Source: Roseovarius sp. THAF9 (GTDB lineage Bacteria; Pseudomonadota; Alphaproteobacteria; Rhodobacterales; Rhodobacteraceae). From it: a stretch of DNA of 64,000 bases. The stretch spans positions 271,001 through 335,000 of the forward strand of contig NZ_CP045404.1 in assembly GCF_009363715.1 (NCBI RefSeq), written 5' to 3'. Below, one piece after another: positions 54,114 through 62,851 of the stretch; positions within the stretch are counted from its first letter, which is position 1, and each line of letters opens with the position of its first letter. The translations under genes and the position numbers were made by a program. The notes beneath the pieces are model-generated. The model was not told the origin of the DNA and did no database searches. It saw only the letters and a program-made list of their open reading frames with translations.

Positions 54114-56198
54114 ATGGCCGAGCAGGATAGTTCAGCAGACGACACGCCAGCGTTGCCCCGCTGGTTCGACGAGCTTCGACCCGGGGGCGAGGGCGAGGGT
54201 TTCATGGAGCGGCATCTGCGGCATTCGCTGATGTTCGTGCGGCGGCCGGTAAACCGCCTTTTGGTGACGTTCGACAACCTGAGCAACGTCAACAATACCT
54301 CGCCGGACCGCGAACCCTGGGCGTGCAAATTCGCGCGCGATACCAATGTGTCGCACCTTGGCGTGATGGCGCATGTGGCCGACTGGTACCGCGATGCCGA
54401 ACTGATCGCGCGGTTCGAGAAGCTGCGGGACGACGGGTTCTTTGACGGCTATGATCGGGTGGTGTTCGCGGGCGTGTCGATGGGCGGGTATGCCGCCATC
54501 GCCTTCGGCTCGCTCGTGCCCGGGGCGCATGTGATGTCGGTGAACCCGCAGAGCACGCTGGATACACGGCTGGTGCCGTGGGAGACTCGGTACGAGGGCG
54601 GGCGGCGGCAGGACTGGACGCTGCCCTTGTCGGATGCGGCGTCGCTGACCGCCGGGCTGGGGCGGGTGAATATCTTCTACGACCCCTATCATGCGCTGGA
54701 CAAGCAGCATGTAGAGCGGTTCGAGGGCGATAATATCCGGGTCTTCAACTGTCGCTATTCGGTGCACAAGACCGCCGTTTTCCTGCGCAAGATCGACGCG
54801 CTGAAGCCGGTGATGCATGCTGTACTGTTCGACGAACTGGAGGAGGCGGAGTTCTATCGGCTGTACCGCGGGCGCCGGAACCTGCCGTGGTTCAAGGGGT
54901 CGGTGGCCGCGTATTTCAAGGAAAAGGGCCGCGACGAGCTGGCCGACCGCTTCGCCATGGCCTTTCGCAAGCGGCTGAGGGCCAAGGCCCGGCGCGAGGC
55001 GCGGGCGGACGAGACGCAAAAGCCCGATGCGCCGAATCCGGACGTGGCACCGGCGGAGGCCAAGACAAAGGTCAAGCCAGAGACACGGGCCGAGGCCGAA
55101 ACACAAGCCAAGCCAGAGACACAGAGCGTCGGCGTGAAGGTCATTCCGTCGCCGCCCAACCTGGGCCCGCGCAGGAACGACCGGTGCGGGATCGTGACGA
55201 CGATGAAGAACGAAGGCCCGTTCATGCTGGAATGGGTGGCCTATCACCGCGCCATCGGTTTCACCGATTTCCTGATCTACACCAACGATTGCGACGATGG
55301 CACCAACCGGATCGGGATGCGGCTGGAAGAAATGGGGCTGGCCAAGCATGTCGACAACAAGATCAAGAAAGGCGGCAGCCCGCAGCGCAGCGCTCTGCGC
55401 AAGACCCTGAAGGAAGACTTCTACAAGGAGTGCGACTGGGTCATCTGCGCCGATTGCGACGAGTTTCTGAACGTGCGCGTGGGCGACCGGCGCCTGCCGG
55501 ATCTGTTCGAGGCGACGGGCGAGGCGGATGCGATCTCGCTGTGCTGGAAGATCTTCGGCCGGGGCGACAAGGTGGCCTATGAGGACAAGCTGGTGACCGA
55601 GCAGTTCACCTGGTCCGCGCCCGAGGAGTACCGCGACAAGTACCGGGCGCTGGGCCTGAAGACCATGTTCCGCCCGGGACGCGGGGCCACCCGGTTCGGC
55701 GTGCACCGGCCCAAGTTCGATGACGGGCGGCCGGCGGAATTCATCTGGAAGGACGGCGGCGGCCAACTGATGCCGGAGGCGTACTACACCACCGGATGGT
55801 CGGCCTATGGCGGTTTCAGCCACGCGTTCGCGCGCCTGCATCATTACTCGGTCCGCTCGATCGACAGTTTCCTGGTCAAGCGGGACCGGGGCCGGACCAA
55901 CCATGTGGATCGCGACCAGGGCGTGGCCTATTGGGCCGACATGAACCTGAGCATCGTCGAGGACAAGTCGCTGTTGCCGACGGTGGATCGCACGCGCGCG
56001 GAGTTCGACCGGCTGTTGCAGGACGACAAGCTGGCGCTGTTGCACGCCGAGGCCTGCGCCTGGCATCAGGCCAAGATCGCGACGCTGAAATCGAGCGGCG
56101 AATGGGCCGCGTTTCACGCGCTGCTAACGCAGATCAACCAGCCGGGGCAGGACCCCAAGGAATGCGTCGCCCTGTTGAAGGAGCACGCCGCGGAATGA
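54114..56198 (+). CDS. Hydrolase-like domain fused to a family-2-type glycosyltransferase (694 aa)
   Basis: Residues about 30-280 look like an alpha/beta hydrolase-type domain with the nucleophile elbow FAGVSMGGYAA (Ser122). A low-complexity linker of TKVKPETRAEAETQAKPET units spans about 300-345. From about 360 a Glyco_tranf_2_4-type domain starts (IVTTMKNEGPFMLEWVAYHRAIGFTDFLIYTND) with the metal motif CADCDEF near 445-451 and HHYSVRSIDSFLVKRDRG later. No signal peptide is seen, so it should be cytosolic and make or modify a surface sugar. It overlaps the next gene by 4 bp. The hydrolase substrate is unknown. Confidence 0.8.
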   Translation: MAEQDSSADDTPALPRWFDELRPGGEGEGFMERHLRHSLMFVRRPVNRLLVTFDNLSNVNNTSPDREPWACKFARDTNVSHLGVMAHVADWYRDAELIARFEKLRDDGFFDGYDRVVFAGVSMGGYAAIAFGSLVPGAHVMSVNPQSTLDTRLVPWETRYEGGRRQDWTLPLSDAASLTAGLGRVNIFYDPYHALDKQHVERFEGDNIRVFNCRYSVHKTAVFLRKIDALKPVMHAVLFDELEEAEFYRLYRGRRNLPWFKGSVAAYFKEKGRDELADRFAMAFRKRLRAKARREARADETQKPDAPNPDVAPAEAKTKVKPETRAEAETQAKPETQSVGVKVIPSPPNLGPRRNDRCGIVTTMKNEGPFMLEWVAYHRAIGFTDFLIYTNDCDDGTNRIGMRLEEMGLAKHVDNKIKKGGSPQRSALRKTLKEDFYKECDWVICADCDEFLNVRVGDRRLPDLFEATGEADAISLCWKIFGRGDKVAYEDKLVTEQFTWSAPEEYRDKYRALGLKTMFRPGRGATRFGVHRPKFDDGRPAEFIWKDGGGQLMPEAYYTTGWSAYGGFSHAFARLHHYSVRSIDSFLVKRDRGRTNHVDRDQGVAYWADMNLSIVEDKSLLPTVDRTRAEFDRLLQDDKLALLHAEACAWHQAKIATLKSSGEWAAFHALLTQINQPGQDPKECVALLKEHAAE

Positions 56199-57145
56199 GC
56201 GAGCCTTATGTCGTTCTGCATGGCGGGTTTCACAAGACCGCCACCAGCCATATCCAGTCGATGCTGGGGCGCAACGCGGGCTATCTGAAAAAACAGGGCG
56301 TTCTTTACGTGCATCACCGCGACATGCGCAAGGAACTGACGGTGCCGTGCCAGCTGTATGTCTACGAGCAGCAAGGCATGAATTTCCGCACCAAGTACAC
56401 CGCGGCGGAGCTGGCCGAAAAGACCGGCGCGTTCTTTGACGGGCTGATCGGACAGAAGGACAGGATCGACCGGGTGATCCTGTCGGACGAGAACCTGGCC
56501 GGGCATTGCGGGCATTGCGTGAAGCGCGGGCTGTTGTACCTGTGGCGCGACGAGCTGGTCGGGGCGATTGCCGGACAGATCCCGTGGACGGTGCGCGAGG
56601 TGCATCTGGGCCTGCGAAACTATGCGGATTTCTTCGCGTCGGCTTATGTGGAGTATCTGCGCTCGGTGACCTCGAAGAATTTCATCGACGAGACGGTGAT
56701 GCGCAAGCGGGTGCTGGAGCACATGCCGAACTGGATGAAGGTGCTGAAGGTCATGCGCAACAGCTTTCCCGAGGCGAAGATCTTCGTCTGGCGCTATGAG
56801 GATTTCCGACAACTGGACGAGCGGGTGCTGTCCAACCTCTGTGGCCCGTCGGTGGACCTGTCCAAGCTGAAGCAGCCCAAGGACAAGAACAAGCGCCCGA
56901 CCGCGAGCGGACGGGCGGTGTCGGAACTGTTGCAGATGATTCACCGTGACGGCGCGGAGGCGGCGCTGGAACAACGGGTCGCCTTGCAGGACAAGTATCC
57001 ACGCGGCCCGGACCATGGCGGCTACGATCCGTGGACGGCGCATGAGCGCGCGCATCTGAAGCGGATGTATGATCAAGACATCGACGATATCCGGGCCAAC
57101 CCCGACATCACCTTGCTGGAGCTGGAGCATGTCGCGAACCATTAG
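56195..57145 (+). CDS. Sulfotransferase-like P-loop protein
   Basis: A 316-residue protein. YVVLHGGFHKTATSHIQSML at 5-24 is the PAPS 5'-phosphosulfate-binding loop pattern (GxxKTGTT-like), and RVILSDENLAGH plus LRNYADFFASAYVEYLRS fit the sulfotransferase core, including the conserved Arg/Ser region for the 3'-phosphate. It would transfer sulfate from PAPS to a sugar or lipid acceptor. It overlaps the hydrolase-glycosyltransferase gene by 4 bp and precedes the next glycosyltransferase by 39 bp. Acceptor specificity is unknown. Confidence 0.8.
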   Translation: MSEPYVVLHGGFHKTATSHIQSMLGRNAGYLKKQGVLYVHHRDMRKELTVPCQLYVYEQQGMNFRTKYTAAELAEKTGAFFDGLIGQKDRIDRVILSDENLAGHCGHCVKRGLLYLWRDELVGAIAGQIPWTVREVHLGLRNYADFFASAYVEYLRSVTSKNFIDETVMRKRVLEHMPNWMKVLKVMRNSFPEAKIFVWRYEDFRQLDERVLSNLCGPSVDLSKLKQPKDKNKRPTASGRAVSELLQMIHRDGAEAALEQRVALQDKYPRGPDHGGYDPWTAHERAHLKRMYDQDIDDIRANPDITLLELEHVANH

Positions 57146-57184
57146 AACAACAGGCCCGCAAGAGGCCGGACGACGAGGAAGCAG

Positions 57185-58765
57185 ATGAAGCAGGACTTCG
57201 AGATCGGGATGCTTTGGGTCGAGGGACCGCTGAGCTATGTGGAGGTGCTGTGCGCGCAGTCCTTCCTGGATGCGGGCCATCCTGTGAAGCTGTATCACTA
57301 CAAGGACGTGCAGAACGTGCCCGACGGGGTCGAGCTGATCCACGGCGACACCGTTTTGCAGATCGACCGGTTCATTCAGCACGGTCGCACCGGCAGCTTT
57401 GCGCTGTTTTCGGACGTGTTCCGCTATCACCTGCTGAAGCAGAACGACCGAATGATCTGGGCCGACCTGGATGCCTATTGCGTGAAGCCGTTCGAGAGCG
57501 AGACGGGGCATTTCTTTGGCTGGGAGTCGAAGCATCATATCAACGGCGGCGTGTTGGGCCTGCCGCCGGACAGCGAGGCGCTGGGCCAGCTGCTGGAAAT
57601 GAGCGAGGACGAGTACGGCATCCCGGAATGGTATCCGGATGCCGAGAAGGACAAGCTGCAACAGCAGAAGGACGAGGGCGCGCCAGTTCACGTCAGCGAG
57701 ATGAAATGGGGGGTCTGGGGGCCGCAGGCGGTGACCCATTACCTGCACAAGACGGGCGAGTCCAAATACGCTCAACCCATCGAAGGGCTGTACCCGGTCG
57801 GCTTTCGCGAGCGGCGGCTGCTGATGCGCGGCTGGGCGAAGGACAAGGTCGAGGCGATGATCACCGACCGGACCTACTCGGTGCATTTCTACGGCCGTCG
57901 GGTGCGCGAGTTTTTGTCGAAACAGGGCGGGATGCCCGAAGAGGGCAGTTGGATGGAGCACATATTGAACAAGCATAACATAGATTGCGAGGCCGCACCT
58001 GTGCTGTCGCGCGAGGAAAAGGCGGAGAAGAAGCAGGCCGAACTGGCCGCGAGCGTGTCGACCGCGCCGCGCCTGGCCACGGGCAAGGGCGGTGAGAACC
58101 TGACCGATCTGGCCGACAGGTACGGGTCTGACAAGGGATCGACGAAGCACCGGTATACCGAGCTGTACCACATGCTGTTTCACCCCTACCGCCAGCGCAA
58201 GATCACATTCCTAGAGATGGGTCTGCTGATCGGCGGGCCGGAGCATGGCAACCACCCGGACCGCGAGACCAATGACTGTCCGTCGATCCGGATGTGGCTG
58301 GAATACTTTCCGAAGGCCGAAATTCACGGGCTGGACGTGTCGGACTTTTCCTGGTTCGAGCATGAGCGGTTCACCTTTCACCGCTGCGACATGGACAAGC
58401 GCGAGAACATCGCGGACGCGATGGAGGATATGGGCGTCGCCCCGACCATCGCGATCGACGATGCAAGCCACGCCAGCCATCACCAGCAGAACGCGTTTCT
58501 TGAAGTGTTCCCGCGGCTGGAATCGGGCGGGCTTTACGTGATCGAGGATTTGCGCTGGCAGCCCGACACCTATGAGCAGCCCGGCATCACCAAGACCGCC
58601 GCGCTGTTTCGCAGCTGGCTGGACGACCGCACGTTCCAGCATTCCGATCCGGCGGTCGCGGCGGAATTCAACAAGCTGAGCGAAGACATTTCCGGCTGCA
58701 TCGTGGAGCCGGTGCGATATCAGAAGAAGCGAAAGGACCAGGTGGTCGTGATCCACAAGAAATAG
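57185..58765 (+). CDS. Fusion of a DXD glycosyltransferase and a SAM methyltransferase (526 aa)
   Basis: The N-terminal half (1-270) has a glycosyltransferase fold with DXD in MIWADLDAYCVKPF (Asp94, Asp96), preceded by ALFSDVFRYHLL, as in GT32-type enzymes that use nucleotide sugars. Residues about 300-526 form a class I methyltransferase: NLTDLADRYGSDKGSTKHRYTELYHMLF, ITFLEMGLLIGG (SAM loop), ENIADAMEDMGVAPTIAIDDASH and a GLYVIEDLRW strand. This half resembles macrolide-sugar O-methyltransferases. The enzyme could add a sugar and methylate it. A GAGGAAGCA ribosome binding site supports the start. Confidence 0.8.
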   Translation: MKQDFEIGMLWVEGPLSYVEVLCAQSFLDAGHPVKLYHYKDVQNVPDGVELIHGDTVLQIDRFIQHGRTGSFALFSDVFRYHLLKQNDRMIWADLDAYCVKPFESETGHFFGWESKHHINGGVLGLPPDSEALGQLLEMSEDEYGIPEWYPDAEKDKLQQQKDEGAPVHVSEMKWGVWGPQAVTHYLHKTGESKYAQPIEGLYPVGFRERRLLMRGWAKDKVEAMITDRTYSVHFYGRRVREFLSKQGGMPEEGSWMEHILNKHNIDCEAAPVLSREEKAEKKQAELAASVSTAPRLATGKGGENLTDLADRYGSDKGSTKHRYTELYHMLFHPYRQRKITFLEMGLLIGGPEHGNHPDRETNDCPSIRMWLEYFPKAEIHGLDVSDFSWFEHERFTFHRCDMDKRENIADAMEDMGVAPTIAIDDASHASHHQQNAFLEVFPRLESGGLYVIEDLRWQPDTYEQPGITKTAALFRSWLDDRTFQHSDPAVAAEFNKLSEDISGCIVEPVRYQKKRKDQVVVIHKK

Positions 58766-58854
58766 ATCAGATCCGGAGGCTCATAACAAAAACACCGCCC
58801 CCGGACCAAACAGCAGAGCAGGCCGCGCAACGACGCGGCGGAAAGTGAGGCAGT

Positions 58855-60354
58855 ATGAAACGCAGGGTCTGCACCGCGGAAGTGGTGTGCAACAAGAATG
58901 GCTGGGATTTTTCCGAGGCGTTCCCTTTTCAGTTCAGGGTGTCGAAGGCGCGCACCGCTCCGTGCGAGCAATGGATGCACTTCAAGCTGGGCGACTGGCA
59001 TCTGCATCATTGTCCGCGCCTGCCACGTCACGAACTGGGGTTCGGAAACGGCAAGGTTCTGGGCGTCGTGCTGGGGGTTGCGGTCGATCGCGAGGGGCGG
59101 TCGCTGAACGGGCGCATGTCGCTGGAGGGCAAAGGCTCGCTTGCCGCGCTGGAGGATTACATCGAGGGGTTGGCCGGGCGGTTTGTCGTGCTGGTCGCCG
59201 CCTATGGTGCGACGCGGATCTATTTCGACGCCACGGCCGGATTGAGCGCGGTCTATTCCAAAAAGGACCGCGCGGTGGCGTCGAGCGTTCATGTGGCGAT
59301 CAACCGCGAGGCCGAGCCCGAGACGGGCATCACCAGCCGCGCGGTTCTGGCGCGCGAGGGGCAGTACCTGTTGGGCGAAACTTACGACAGGCATTGCCGG
59401 CGGGTCTATGCCAATCACTATCTTGATCTGAAGACGTTCGATATGCACCGGCACTGGCTGGGCGCCGAAGACGATTTCGCGGCTGTGGGCGAGGACCGCA
59501 ACGGCGTGGCCGCCGAGATCGCCGCGCGGCTGCAACAGGTCATGGTCACGCTGGCGGCCAGCCATTCCACAGCATTGCCGCTGTCGGCGGGCACGGATTC
59601 ACGCCTGCTTTTGGCTGCGGCGGCGCCGGTGCTTGACCGGATCGAGCGGTTTTACATGCACGACATCTACAAGGTCACGCGGTTCGACCGTGAGGGCGCG
59701 CAGTTGCTGGCGCGCGAGATGGGCGTCACGCTGGAGGTGATCGACCGCGAGGACCCGGAGTTCGAGAGCTTCATGACGCCGGACGAGGTTGCGGAGTTGC
59801 GGGTGAAGATGGCGTTTCGCACCGGTCTTTCGTTTGATGGCATCGACGAGGTGACCGTGCGGGCGGTGTCGCGTGCGCCGGAAACGACGCTGGTTCTGCG
59901 CGGCAACGGGGCCGAGATGACTCGGGCGAACAAGTGGACGCGGGCGATGGCGGCACAGGGCTGTACGCTGGATGATGCGCTGGCGGCGCTCTTGAACATG
60001 CGGGCCGAGCATTTGCCGGACCGGGTTGCGCCAGACCGCCTGGAAAGTCTGCGGGCACGGTATGCCGCGTGGCATGACGGGTTGCCGGAGCCTGCGCGGG
60101 CGCGGATGCCGGACGTCGCCCATGCCGAGCTGTTCATGCCGGCGGCGCCCAACAACGTCTATTACGCGTTCGAGCGGAACTTCTATATCAATCCGTTCAA
60201 CGACCGGCGGCTGATGTTTCTGACGGCGGCGTTCAATCCTCTGGCCCGCAAGCGCAACAAGCTGGTGGGCAAGTTGATCCACAATACGACGCCGCAGTTG
60301 AATGGCTTGCCCTACGCGGCGGAACTCAAGCAGGCGCACCGGCGCGCGGCATGA
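58855..60354 (+). CDS. Asparagine-synthetase-like protein with modified PP-loop (499 aa)
   Basis: The N-terminal part (1-220) resembles an N-terminal nucleophile glutaminase fold (GRFVVLVAAYGATRIYFDATAGLSAVYSK) but lacks the catalytic Cys after Met1 (the protein begins MKRRVC), so no ammonia should come from glutamine. From about 240 a PP-loop ATP-pyrophosphatase motif LPLSAGTDSRLLLAAA departs from the usual SGGxDS. The rest is helical, as in AsnB. It may adenylate and amidate, or acylate, another substrate. It is the last gene of the glycan cluster, 89 bp after the fusion gene, and convergent with a fasciclin gene. Confidence 0.7.
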   Translation: MKRRVCTAEVVCNKNGWDFSEAFPFQFRVSKARTAPCEQWMHFKLGDWHLHHCPRLPRHELGFGNGKVLGVVLGVAVDREGRSLNGRMSLEGKGSLAALEDYIEGLAGRFVVLVAAYGATRIYFDATAGLSAVYSKKDRAVASSVHVAINREAEPETGITSRAVLAREGQYLLGETYDRHCRRVYANHYLDLKTFDMHRHWLGAEDDFAAVGEDRNGVAAEIAARLQQVMVTLAASHSTALPLSAGTDSRLLLAAAAPVLDRIERFYMHDIYKVTRFDREGAQLLAREMGVTLEVIDREDPEFESFMTPDEVAELRVKMAFRTGLSFDGIDEVTVRAVSRAPETTLVLRGNGAEMTRANKWTRAMAAQGCTLDDALAALLNMRAEHLPDRVAPDRLESLRARYAAWHDGLPEPARARMPDVAHAELFMPAAPNNVYYAFERNFYINPFNDRRLMFLTAAFNPLARKRNKLVGKLIHNTTPQLNGLPYAAELKQAHRRAA

Positions 60355-60364
60355 TGCCGATGGT

Positions 60365-60392
60365 GCAGGCCGGGACGCGCGCCCCGGCCTGC
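60365..60392. terminator. Hairpin between convergent genes
   Basis: GCAGGCCGGG at 60365-60374 pairs with CCCGGCCTGC at 60383-60392 (10 bp) around an eight-base loop. It lies in the 48-bp gap between the AsnB-like and fasciclin genes and probably ends both transcripts. Confidence 0.6.
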
Positions 60393-60402
60393 GATGGCAA
60401 AG

Positions 60403-60885
60403 TTACTCGGGCATGATCACGCCGTCGATTACGTGGATAACGCCGTTCGAGGCCTCGATGTCGGCAGTGACGACGTTGGCCTCGTTGACGGTCACGCCGC
60501 CCTCGGTACCGATGGTCACTTCGGAGCCCTGTACGGTCTCGGCGGCCATGCCGTCGCTCAGGTCACCGGACATTACCTTGCCGGGCACGACATGGTAGGT
60601 AAGGATGCTGGTCAGCTGATCCTTGTTTTCCGGCATCAGCAGAGTGTCCACAGTGCCTTCGGGCAGGGCCGCAAAGGCCTCGTCCGTGGGGGCGAAGACG
60701 GTGAAGGGGCCATCGCCTTTCAGCGTTTCGACCAGCCCGGCCGCCTCGGCCGCGGCGAGCAGGGTGGAAAAGTCGCCGGCTTCGGCGGCGGTGTCGACAA
60801 TGTCCTTGCCGGATCCGGCAAAGGCGGTGCTAGCGCCCCCGAGGATGGTAGCGGCGGTCAGGGCAAGATAAGTTCTGCGAAGCAT
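60403..60885 (-). CDS. Fasciclin-domain secreted protein
   Basis: A 160-residue protein with signal peptide [23 protein letters not shown] and one FAS1 domain: [54 protein letters not shown] and the C-terminal [19 protein letters not shown]1 proteins mediate adhesion or polymer binding at the cell surface. The ATG at 60885 fits the signal peptide. It is convergent with the glycan cluster; any functional link is only by proximity. Confidence 0.92.
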   Translation of the reverse strand: MLRRTYLALTAATILGGASTAFAGSGKDIVDTAAEAGDFSTLLAAAEAAGLVETLKGDGPFTVFAPTDEAFAALPEGTVDTLLMPENKDQLTSILTYHVVPGKVMSGDLSDGMAAETVQGSEVTIGTEGGVTVNEANVVTADIEASNGVIHVIDGVIMPE

Positions 60886-61167
60886 TGTTGGTCTCCCTCA
60901 TAAGGTGTCTTCGGTACGAGTGTTGGGCGACGCCTGTTTTGCGCATCGTGCCCTTGCTACGTGGGTCGAGGCCGTTCGGTTCAGCGGGGATTCCCGCCGG
61001 TGCCATTTGACGAAATAGGATTGCCGCCTAAGCCGGCGCGTTCTGCGAATTCCACTGAAAAATTCGTGAACCGGCGTGAGCATCCGGGCGTTCCGGCGCG
61101 GGTTTAACGCTTGAGGCAGGCAAGGTCTGTGGCATAAGGGAGCCACGCATTTTCCGAAGGGGCGGTG

Positions 61168-62661
61168 ATGGACCTGGTTTTCGAGATCCTCGGCTTTCTG
61201 GCGCTGGCCCTGGTGCTGGCGATCGGGGTCGTCATCGCGCTGGCGCTGACCTTTTTCGTCATAGACAAGACCCAGACGGGCGATGCGATCCGCCGTAATT
61301 ACCCGGTGATCGGGCGGTTTCGGGGGCTGTTCACAACGCTGGGCGAGTTTTTCCGTCAGTATTTCTTTGCCATGGACCGCGAGGAAATGCCGTTCAACCG
61401 CGCGCAGCGCGACTGGGTCGGTCATGCGGCGAAAGGCAAGGGCAACACCATCGCCTTCGGCTCGACGCGAAACCTGAACGTGGCGGGCACGCCGATTTTC
61501 GTGCCGGCGGCCTTTCCGCCGCTGGATGACCAGTTCTCGGTGACCGAGCCGATGCAGATCGGACCCTATTGCCGGACGCCTTACATGGCGCGGTCGATCT
61601 TCAACATCTCGGGGATGAGCTATGGTGCCATCTCGCGCCCCGCCGTCGAGGCGCTGAGCCGGGGCGCGGCGGAGGCGGGCATCTGGCTGAACACCGGGGA
61701 AGGCGGCCTGAGCCCCTATCACCTGTCGGGCGGGTGCGACGTGGTTTACCAGATCGGGACGGCGAAATACGGGGTGCGGACGCCGGACGGTGCACTGGAC
61801 GACGACAAGCTGCGCAAGATGGGCGAGACCGAGCAGGTCAGGATGTTCGAGTTGAAGCTGGCGCAGGGCGCGAAGCCCGGCAAGGGCGGCATCCTGCCCG
61901 GTGCCAAGGTCGGGCCGGAGATCGCAGAGATCCGCGGGATTGCGGTGGGGCAGGACAGTATTTCGCCCAACCGGCACCGGGAGGTGAACAATTACGGCGA
62001 GCTTTTGGATTTCATCGGCCATACCCGCGAGGTCACGGGCAAGCCCGTCGGCTTCAAGACCGTGGTGGGGTCGAGCGAGGCGTGGGACGAGATGTTCGAG
62101 CTGATCGTCGAGCGTGGGCCTGAAAGCGCGCCGGATTTCATCACCATCGACGGGGGTGAGGGCGGCACGGGCGCGGCGCCGATGCCGCTGATGGACTTGG
62201 TGGGGATGCCCATTCGCGAGGCGCTGACCCGGATGGTGGATTTGCGCGACCGGCACGGGCTGAAGAGCCGCATCCGGATCATCGCGGCGGGCAAGCTGGT
62301 CAATCCCGGCGACGTGGCCTGGGCGATCTGCGCGGGCGCGGATTTCGTGACCTCGGCGCGAGGGTTCATGTTCTCGCTTGGCTGCATTCAGGCGTTGAAG
62401 TGCAACCGCAACACCTGTCCCACCGGGATCACCACCCATGACAAGCATTTGCAAAAAGGGCTGGTGGTCGAGGACAAGTACCTCAAGGTCGCCAATTACG
62501 CGCGGCAGGTCATCAAGGAAGTCGAGACCATCGCGCATTCCGTGGGCGTGGCAGAACCGCGGCTGATGCGGCGACGGCATGTACGGATCGTTCAGGCGGA
62601 CGGTACGTCGATCCCGCTGACCAAGATCCGGCCCAGCGTGGATGCGGCGCAGCATCCGTGA
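61168..62661 (+). CDS. FMN-binding glutamate-synthase-like protein (GltB C-terminal type)
   Basis: A 497-residue protein. An N-terminal membrane helix (about 8-32, LALALVLAIGVVIALALTFFV) is followed by a glutamate synthase FMN barrel: ISGMSYGAISRPAVEALSRGA, GSGGLSPYH-like GEGGLSPYH, GKGGILPGAKV, ITIDGGEGGTGAAP and the Cys cluster GCIQALKCNRNTCPTGI (near 404-422). It lacks the glutaminase domain of real GltB, so it is a stand-alone FMN oxidoreductase of unknown substrate, probably membrane-tethered. A GTG three bases upstream is an alternative start. Confidence 0.85.
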   Translation: MDLVFEILGFLALALVLAIGVVIALALTFFVIDKTQTGDAIRRNYPVIGRFRGLFTTLGEFFRQYFFAMDREEMPFNRAQRDWVGHAAKGKGNTIAFGSTRNLNVAGTPIFVPAAFPPLDDQFSVTEPMQIGPYCRTPYMARSIFNISGMSYGAISRPAVEALSRGAAEAGIWLNTGEGGLSPYHLSGGCDVVYQIGTAKYGVRTPDGALDDDKLRKMGETEQVRMFELKLAQGAKPGKGGILPGAKVGPEIAEIRGIAVGQDSISPNRHREVNNYGELLDFIGHTREVTGKPVGFKTVVGSSEAWDEMFELIVERGPESAPDFITIDGGEGGTGAAPMPLMDLVGMPIREALTRMVDLRDRHGLKSRIRIIAAGKLVNPGDVAWAICAGADFVTSARGFMFSLGCIQALKCNRNTCPTGITTHDKHLQKGLVVEDKYLKVANYARQVIKEVETIAHSVGVAEPRLMRRRHVRIVQADGTSIPLTKIRPSVDAAQHP

Positions 62662-62672
62662 GTGAGAGGTGC

Positions 62673-62689
62673 TGGATCAGGTCCGGGAC
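62673..62689. repeat. Half copy of the dispersed palindromic repeat
   Basis: TGGATCAGGTCCGGGAC matches CGGATCAAGTCCGGGAC of the 53834 repeat at 15 of 17 positions. It is the third member of the family in this window, directly after the FMN protein gene. Confidence 0.5.
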
Positions 62690-62704
62690 GGGCAGTCAAA
62701 CTGG

Positions 62705-62728
62705 TTCGCGCGCGCGTGCGCGCGCGAA
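62705..62728. repeat. (CG)n palindrome TTCGCGCGCG...CGCGCGCGAA
   Basis: A 10-bp perfect inverted repeat around CGTG, with long alternating CG steps that could adopt Z-DNA or a hairpin. It lies between the FMN protein and msrP genes and may stop transcription, but no U-run is present. Confidence 0.55.
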
Positions 62729-62851
62729 GTGAATGCCGCCGTCATTGTTACCGCGCTCCAACGTCTTCGTGAGACGGCTTGTTTTGCCGGGCCAGCGCGC
62801 TTTCCTTATGTCACGGTAAACAGACATGCCCGCGAGAAGAGGAGAGCCCGC

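Noticed and set aside
54114..60354. A complete capsule or O-antigen locus with transporter
   Set aside because: No Wzx, Wzy, Wzm/Wzt or ABC exporter gene lies in the window, so only a decoration module can be claimed.
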